Shown here: piece by piece, positions 58,061-64,000 of the stretch
How positions within the stretch are numbered: the stretch's first letter is position 1
Layout: each line of letters opens with the position of its first letter
Notes under the pieces: model-generated
Databases searched by the model: none
Seen by the model: the letters and a program-made list of their open reading frames with translations, nothing else
What the model was told of the DNA's origin: nothing
Source: Nageia nagi
Taxonomy: Eukaryota > Pinophyta
NCBI GenBank assembly: GCA_050084985.1
Contig: JBITNC010000001.1
Location: 204,352,001-204,416,000, forward strand
Direction: 5' to 3'
Length of the DNA: 64,000 nucleotides
Made by a program: the position numbers and the translations under genes

Positions 58061-59224
58061 GAGTCATCCAAGCCCTTCATTCAATTCTAGCTCCGACTAC
58101 TCCGAACTTCCCTCAGAATACACTTCAATGAAGTGCACTTGCCCCTTACCCAAGCAACGGTGTCCAAGCTCCTAAGTCTTCTTGCAATAGAAGCACTTGT
58201 CCTCTTCCCTCAGCTTCTTCTTGGTAGCCGCATCCAACTAGTCCGATCTGGGCATGGGAGGTGCCTTGGCCTTGCTAGGCCCTTCGAACATCCTCCGACT
58301 TGGTGGTGCCTTGCTGGCCGGTCCTTCCGTAGGGAATTTTATGGTAGGCTTCAAGTTATATGCTGCCCGAATGGCATCATCCAAGGTCCTAGGGTAGGAA
58401 ACCTTGACCATCCCTCTCAATGGCTCCATCAAACCTTCAATGAAGAGGAATGTTAGCCTCTCTTTCGGAATGTGGTGGATCATCACCGCGAGTTTCTGAA
58501 ACTCAGTCACAAACGCGTCCACCATCTCCGTCTACCTCAACGAATTCAAGTCCTCGAAGTAGTCCTTCTCCTTCTTCCAATCGAATCTCTTCACTAGCTG
58601 CCTAGTGAACTCCTCGAACGTGGTGATGTGCGCATACCCTTGGCTCATCATGCCATGATGTCACCACTCCAATGAATCACCCTCAAGATGTAAAGATGCA
58701 AAGTTGATGGTCTCCTCTTCCATCATGCTAGGGTTCAACACAAAGTATGTCTGCAATTGGTGCACCCAAGCCCTTGCTATTATCTTTGCATCGAATGCTT
58801 GGGCTCCTCTCTCCCTTGTCTTCTCCGCCGATCTCCTTCTTCAGATTCGCCCCAGTACCGATCCATCCTTTGCTCCATGGATCTCATGGCTTCAGTCATG
58901 CTATGTAGAGCTGAGATCAATGCCCTAAACTCTTGTTCAGGTGTGCCATCCCGATTCTTCCTCCTTTCAACCTATGGTTCCTCTTGCGCGACTTCCTCAT
59001 ACCTTTGCTCATGGATCATTGTCTCGTATTCCATCCAGTATCGTGGCTCTTCCTCTTGGCGGCCATCTTCGGATCTCCCACCCTTCTATTGTGCCCGCAC
59101 AACACACCCCAAGATGCAGCATTTTGGGGACCCTACTTGTTTTTGAAGGCAATGGATGACATTGTCTAAAGATGACTAGACGACGGCCAGAGAGAAGAAT
59201 TAGAGTGGCGAAGTGATGTAGCAA
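58061..59224 (-). pseudogene. Gag of element I
   Basis: The 58,525-58,238 frame has VDAFVTEFQKLAVMIHHIP, FIEGLMEPLRGMVKVSYP and TLDDAIRAAYNLK, the Retrotrans_gag pattern. A zinc knuckle CFYCKKT, a stop, ELGHRC follows near 58,190-58,150. The N-terminal part (59,224 to 58,530) is broken by stops. It precedes the protease in the correct order. Confidence 0.8.
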
Positions 59225-60059
59225 TGTACACAGGTACCCCCAGAGGTAGCATGTCTAGAGGCCATTTAGGGCTTGGTTTCAAGCGACATCAAGCAGGATG
59301 CAGTTTTGGATCACAACAGCGATCAGAAAGGAAGTTTTGCACCCAATGGCCAACAGAGTAGAAAAGGCGCGTTTTCTCAACATTTGAGCGCAAGATTGGT
59401 AGAGTTGACAAAAGGGCGCATTTTTGCAATGATTGAGCTCATAGGTGCCTAATGCAACAGAAAGGCACTTTTTTGTAGAATTTGAGTGCTAAGGTACCCA
59501 GGTGATGGAAATTAGTGTGTTGTTTGTCAACTTAGAGTCCGGGTGCCTTGAAAATGATAAGGATGACAAAAATGGACGTTTTTTTCAAAGTTGAGCCCGA
59601 AGAGTTGGAAAAGGGCAAGTAAGGTAGAAAAGCGCGTTTTGGTCACTTTTGGGTTTGGAAATGGTCAGTATGGAAAAAAAGGTGCCTTTTGCATGATGAG
59701 TTTGGAAAGCTCGAAAATGACTGAAAAAGATGGGTGGAGTCCAAAATGGCCGTAAATGCTCAAAAATGTCGGGAATAATGGAAAAGGTCGTTTTTTCATG
59801 CTAAGAACCTGGAAATGCCGGAAATGGGCAGGATTGGATACTTTGAGCCCAGAAGTGCTGGAATGACAACTTTGAGCTTGGAAAGGTGGAAATGGTCATT
59901 TTTGCACCGTTTGAGCTAGGAAATCATCGAAAATGCAGAGTTTGAGTAGCCTTAGCCCTAGGCACGTTTTCCCAAGGTATTGAAGATCCAAGTAAGGGGA
60001 AAATGGTGCTTGTTCTTTAGAGATAAATACAAATAGCATCGGAATTCGAGTTTAAGGAC

Positions 60060-61060
60060 GTATTCGGAGAGATAAGGTGAATTCTATCATGTTTGAGACT
60101 TGGAATTTTTGATTTTGACCAAGTCTAAGGCACTTTGAGTATAGGCACAGTTTTTCAAGCCTATGGGAAATCCATAGAAGTGCATTTTGGCATTTAGGAA
60201 GTGGAGAAAAAGTGAAAATGCATCAAAAATCAAATCTAAATGCATGAATGAGTGGAAAAGATGGTTCTAAACCACATTAGGTCTTGAAATTTTTGATTTT
60301 GAGCAAGTAAAGATCCCTAGAATGCTAGGCACAAGTTTCTAGAAGTTTTGATTCCAATGGGATGACAAGATGGGAAGTTTTTTGACCAAAAATCAGGTTT
60401 AAGTGCTTGGGACCAAGGAAAACATGATTGGAAACACATTTAGTTCTCAAAATTTTCGATTTTGAGTACATTTGAGCATCCTAAAGGCTAGGCGCAGGTT
60501 TTGAGAGCTATGGAAATTCAATGGAGTGAAATCTAGCACCTAGGATTGAAATATTTTGCAAATTTTGCTCAAAACTCAAGTGTGAAGGGTCCATTGAGTC
60601 AAAAACACCATTCTAGACACATTTAAACTTGCAAAATTTGAATTTTGAGCAAGGGAAGTGGCCCAAAATCCTAGGCACAGGTTTGTTCATTTTTCTAAAA
60701 CCAATGAAGTGAAAATCAGCGCCTAGCATGAAGAGGAGTGGAAATTTTGCGAAAAAATAAATTTTTTTCACATGGTTGTATGGAAAAAGGCATTCTAAGC
60801 ATATTTAGGTCAGCAAATTTTCGAATTTGGCCACTAGAAATGCCCCAAAAAGTCAGGCATAGGTTTGCAAGCCATTGGACAACCCAATAAAGTGCAAAAT
60901 GGTGCCTAGATGCAAAGAGAGAGCCCCAAAAGTCATCAAAATTTGATTTTGGGCACATAGATGGGTGAAGGAAGTGATTTGAATCACATTTAAACTTTGA
61001 ATTTTTCCATTTTAACCCAAGTAAGTACCTCAAAAAGTCAGGTGCAGGTTTGCAATCCTA
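60060..61060 (-). repeat. Diverged repeats of about 220 bp, right copy
   Basis: Same motif order as at 54,600-55,800, about four to five units. TTTTGAGCAAGTAAAG, CTAGGCACAGGTTT and AATGGTGCCTAG blocks recur. Confidence 0.75.
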
Positions 61061-61926
61061 TGGAGTGTTTAAAGGCTCCAAAAATTTAAAAACTATGCAC
61101 AATGCACCCCTAGAGCACTTTTTAGGTCAAAAACCCACTAAGAAGCATGCAAAAGGCACAAAAAACCTATAAATACCCCCCCAAGCTTCTCATTTGCTTC
61201 ACAAACACTCTCCTTGAGCCTCCATGCACCCATTTTTGAGCAAAATTCTCACAAAACCTCACAAAATTGCTCAAAAACTTCAAATTTGCTCACAAGATCC
61301 AAAATAAGCCAAAACCTTGTCAAAAATTTTCAAGGATCTTAGAAGTCCATCCTCTATCCACCCATTAGGTTAAATCCACTTTTTAAAATTTTTTGAAATT
61401 TCGGACCTCCCCCCATTCTTTTGGCCATTTTCAAGCTTTTTGGAAAAAAGTGAAAAAACACAAAAAGCACTTTTTCAAGGCCAAAAAACTCCAATATTTT
61501 GAGTGATCCAAACTACGAAGTGAATACCAAAGTGATAGACCCCATATAGGAGAGTAGCCTTTATCATTCACTTCGCCCGAACGAAGCTTGAAAACCCACT
61601 TTGCATCCCTATCTTTCCAAGCTTTGAAGCTGCAAAAACCTGTCAAAAAATGAATACATGGGCTAAAAAACCAGTGAGTTAATTCGGACCTCGAAAACTC
61701 GATATTTTTCTTCGAGACTTAATCACAAGCCTCCTAGATTTATTTGCCAACACCCCCTGTACTTGTTTCCCAATTCCAGAGAACTTCAAAAATCTCAAAA
61801 ATCCACACTTTGCCTCTCAATCCCAAAAATAGGCCGAAAATTGAGTATCCCATTTTTGCTCCAAAATTGCTCCAAATACACCCAGTATCTCTCCTAACAA
61901 TTTTTTGTGCTCCACAAGCTTCATAG

Positions 61927-62520
61927 AATGAGCATTGCTAAGAAGAACAAAGAACTCTAGATAAAGAGGATCATGAAGGATAGTCTGATCACCATTGAGA
62001 AAAGGGGGCAAGACTTCTTTCCCCGCGGTCGTGCTTGTCGATGGCCTCAGTCAGATTAGAGATGCAAATTGGGCACACAATGACCAGTCAAAACATTAGA
62101 GAAGATGGCTCAGATCCCACCTGGACAACTGCTCAAAGATATTCTCACTCAATCCAGAGTCGTTGAGGCCTCCATGATCTTGTACACCACTCCAATCATA
62201 GAGTTCTGTCTTGAGGTAGCTAGATACTGCAACACAAAGGAGGAATCTAGAGAACCCTCTATGACACTGATGGCATCCAAATGATAGACTTCACAGTGGA
62301 GGGAATAAAGAACACGTTTGCATGGAGCAACGAGGGCAAGAAAATGATTAAGGATTTCGAAAGGAGTTTGTCAACTTCATATGTCATATCAGTAGAGGCA
62401 AGGGAAATTTTTGTGGGCACCAACTTCGAGGAAGGCATCACTTGTGCAAACTGCAAGTCAACCACCATAATTTTTGTCATCTTCGAAAATTTTGTAAATC
62501 AGTTAGCCGGGAAAGTTGAG
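61927..62520 (+). pseudogene. Unrecognised antisense frame in element I leader
   Basis: Plus-strand reading opposite to the element. MSIAKKNKEL, then after three stops KMAQIPPGQLLKDILTQSRV, YTTPIIEFCLEVARYCNTK, a stop, and from 62,281 MIDFTVEGIKNTFAWSNEGK, KDFERSLSTSYVISVEAREI and GTNFEEGITCANCKSTTI. Amino acid composition is protein-like and more GC-rich than the surroundings. It is absent from the left leader copy. I do not recognise the family. It runs into the 53-bp repeats, so the last residues are repeat-derived. Confidence 0.4.
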
Positions 62521-62704
62521 CATCAAAAGTCAACTAACCCTGCTCTAATGATCAATCAGCCGGGAAAGTTGAGCACCAAAAGTCGACTAACTCTGCACTC
62601 ATGATTAGTTAGCTAGGAAAGTTGAGCACCAAAAGTCGATTAACCCTGCTCTCCTGATCAGTCAGTTTGGCAAGTAGAGCACCAAAAGTCAACTAACTTA
62701 GTCG
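62498..62704 (+). repeat. 53-bp tandem repeat, four copies
   Basis: Units start at 62,498, 62,551, 62,604 and 62,657; each has ATCAGTCAGCCGGGAAAG, TTGAGCACCAAAAGTCGAC and TAACCCTGCTCTCATG with few changes. The last copy is shortened. Confidence 0.92.
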
Positions 62705-63836
62705 TAGGAGGCAACTATGTAATATTTTAATATATTTTTTTATAGAATTAGGGCAACATTTGGAACCCTAGAAATTCTATAAATAGATCCCATGGGGTCA
62801 CTTTTATGTAGAATGAAAGTTTGGAACCTTTTCAAAGAGTGAAAATTTTGATAAAAAGTTCAAAGTTTTTGTAAAAGGAGAAAATTGTGGAAACTTTTTT
62901 GTAACTCTTTTGCAAATCTAATACAAAGTGGTTACATATTTCCTCAAGAGAATTGTCATGCGTGGAGTGGTGAATGGGTTTCATTTGTGTCTCTCTTTCA
63001 CAATTCAAATATTTTCGTTCCTTTCCTTGAAAAGTCAAGAGTTTTAAGAAAAAATAGTTTTTCAAACTCTAAAAAATATCTTGAATTGCTCTAAGTTTGC
63101 CATCTTTTGCCTTTTGCACATTTAAACAAAATGTATTCTGAATTTGTTTCTTTTCTACATCTTATTTGAAGTTTTTGTTCAAACTTGGTTCCAAAGAGCA
63201 CATTCTACTCTGTTTCCTTTGATTGTATCGTCCCCGTCCGCATACCATTGATAATTGGCCTTGCTTCTTGCTCTAGATTCAAAGCTGATTGGACAATAGT
63301 CATTCACCTTGAACTAGATTGAATGAATCGAAACTTCATAATCGATTAGAAAACGTCTCATTTTAGACAATGCTTTGTTGTAACAATCGCCTTGTGACTT
63401 AACCAGTATTGGATTATTCTCACCCTTTTCCTTTTTTTATTTGCTTATTTTATCTTTCCTTTATTCTTTTTTTTATAAAACTAGAGCAATTTTCAATCAT
63501 CGCAAAAACACCTTGTCCCTATAAAAAAACATGAGTTAACAGCCTTTACCTCTATCAAACCAATTGAGTTCATTTCCTTAACCATATAAAATTGTGCTAC
63601 TTCAACAAGAATATGAACAAACCTTGGGGTTTCAATCCTTTCAAGAGGAGGTAAGCTATGTTATCTCACCTAAATGTTGGGTGCTTTCCCCGTCTTGATC
63701 ATTTGTAGGTGATCCTAGGCCGGAAGGAAAGGTTTCCATCCCAACACCTTCTTGGTGGATGATATCTCTCTCTTACTGGATCTGGTGTAATATTTGTGGA
63801 CCTTGGGTCTCATACAACAGGTTGGCAATATCCAAT

Positions 63837-63849
63837 CTCTGATACCACT
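63837..63849 (-). promoter_or_regulatory. Primer binding site of element I
   Basis: On the minus strand AGTGGTATCAGAG follows the 5' LTR. TGGTATCAGAG fits the initiator methionine tRNA 3' end. Confidence 0.8.
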
Positions 63850-64000
63850 TGTGAGGATCCAAAACTATCTTCAATCAAAAACAATCAACACTAGGGTTTA
63901 TACAACCCTCAAACACCAAACGGCCACACCACAATGCAACCACAATCCCAACGATTGCCCTTTAGGGCACACAACAACTCCACAATACCAACGTGGGGCT
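63850..64000 (-). repeat. 5' LTR of element I, cut by the window end
   Basis: TGTGAGGATCC onward matches 52,081-52,246 with about a dozen differences and one 3-bp indel. The rest is outside the window. Confidence 0.85.

Larger units (their letters stand above)
59225..63836 (-). other. Leader of element I, right copy
   Basis: 4.6 kb between primer site and gag, filled with GAGCTCGAAAATG-like words (59,330-59,960), the 220-bp type repeats (60,060-61,060), an antisense frame (61,927-62,520), 53-bp repeats, and AT-rich spacer. Its outer parts match 53,609-57,345. Confidence 0.75.
52081..64000 (-). mobile_element. Gypsy-like element I, gag and protease only, runs off the window
   Basis: Minus-strand LTR element. 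The 3' LTR is 52,081-53,390 and the 5' LTR begins at 63,850 and leaves the window; both open TGTGAGGATCCAAAACTATC on the plus strand. Minus-strand order: primer site, leader, gag, protease, a second copy of the leader (57,345 to 53,609), a 200-bp tail, polypurine tract, LTR. RT and integrase are absent, so it is non-autonomous or rearranged. Confidence 0.8.

Overview
The window looks like nuclear DNA of a seed plant with a large, repeat-rich genome. The evidence is spliceosomal introns, plant retroelement lineages (Ty1/copia, Tat-like and chromodomain Ty3/gypsy, a LINE, hAT transposons), and one nuclear gene for a chloroplast thylakoid-lumen protein. Old, eroded elements nested several deep around a single gene are typical of gymnosperms. 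I infer a conifer or other gymnosperm; no single sequence proves it.

Left half (1-30,160) is one nest. The outermost layer is minus-strand gypsy element C (parts at 1449-3439 and 28,068-30,160). Its left end is cut by a plus-strand copia remnant F (2-1448). Inside C sits minus-strand Tat-like gypsy A (3440-28,062, own LTRs at both ends). A's integrase gene is split by plus-strand non-autonomous gypsy B (4837-11,470: gag, an antisense plant mobile domain gene, tandem repeats, no pol). A's second RNase H is split by copia E (12,863-22,449, minus), the youngest and most complete element, with nearly identical 479-bp LTRs. Reading frames and target-site duplications show the order: C first, then A, then B and E.

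Middle (30,160-41,875): a degenerate coiled-coil ORF that ends at an LTR-like start, an AT-rich stretch, a LINE-type DUF4283 remnant, and then the only convincing host gene. Its exons 1 and 2 (38,302-38,998) encode a TLP18.3-like thylakoid TPM-domain protein, with light-type promoter motifs upstream. The final exon was not found in the remaining 25 kb. Downstream lie a LINE tail and a 972-bp solo LTR with a perfect TSD.

Right half (41,876-64,000): chromodomain gypsy H (41,876-51,767) carries in its 3' LTR an hAT element that itself contains a second, oppositely oriented hAT with a nearly complete transposase. Both hATs have perfect 8-bp target duplications. From 52,081 to the edge is minus-strand gypsy-like element I, with gag and protease only, a duplicated multi-kilobase leader rich in diverged minisatellite repeats, and an unexplained antisense ORF.

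The most unusual points are the protease / archaeal-type RNase H / RT / RNase H order in C (A in the same window has the usual order), the antisense plant mobile domain gene in B, two hAT introns whose 5' ends copy the start of the downstream exon, the hAT-in-hAT nest, and the missing 3' exon of the TLP18.3-like gene.
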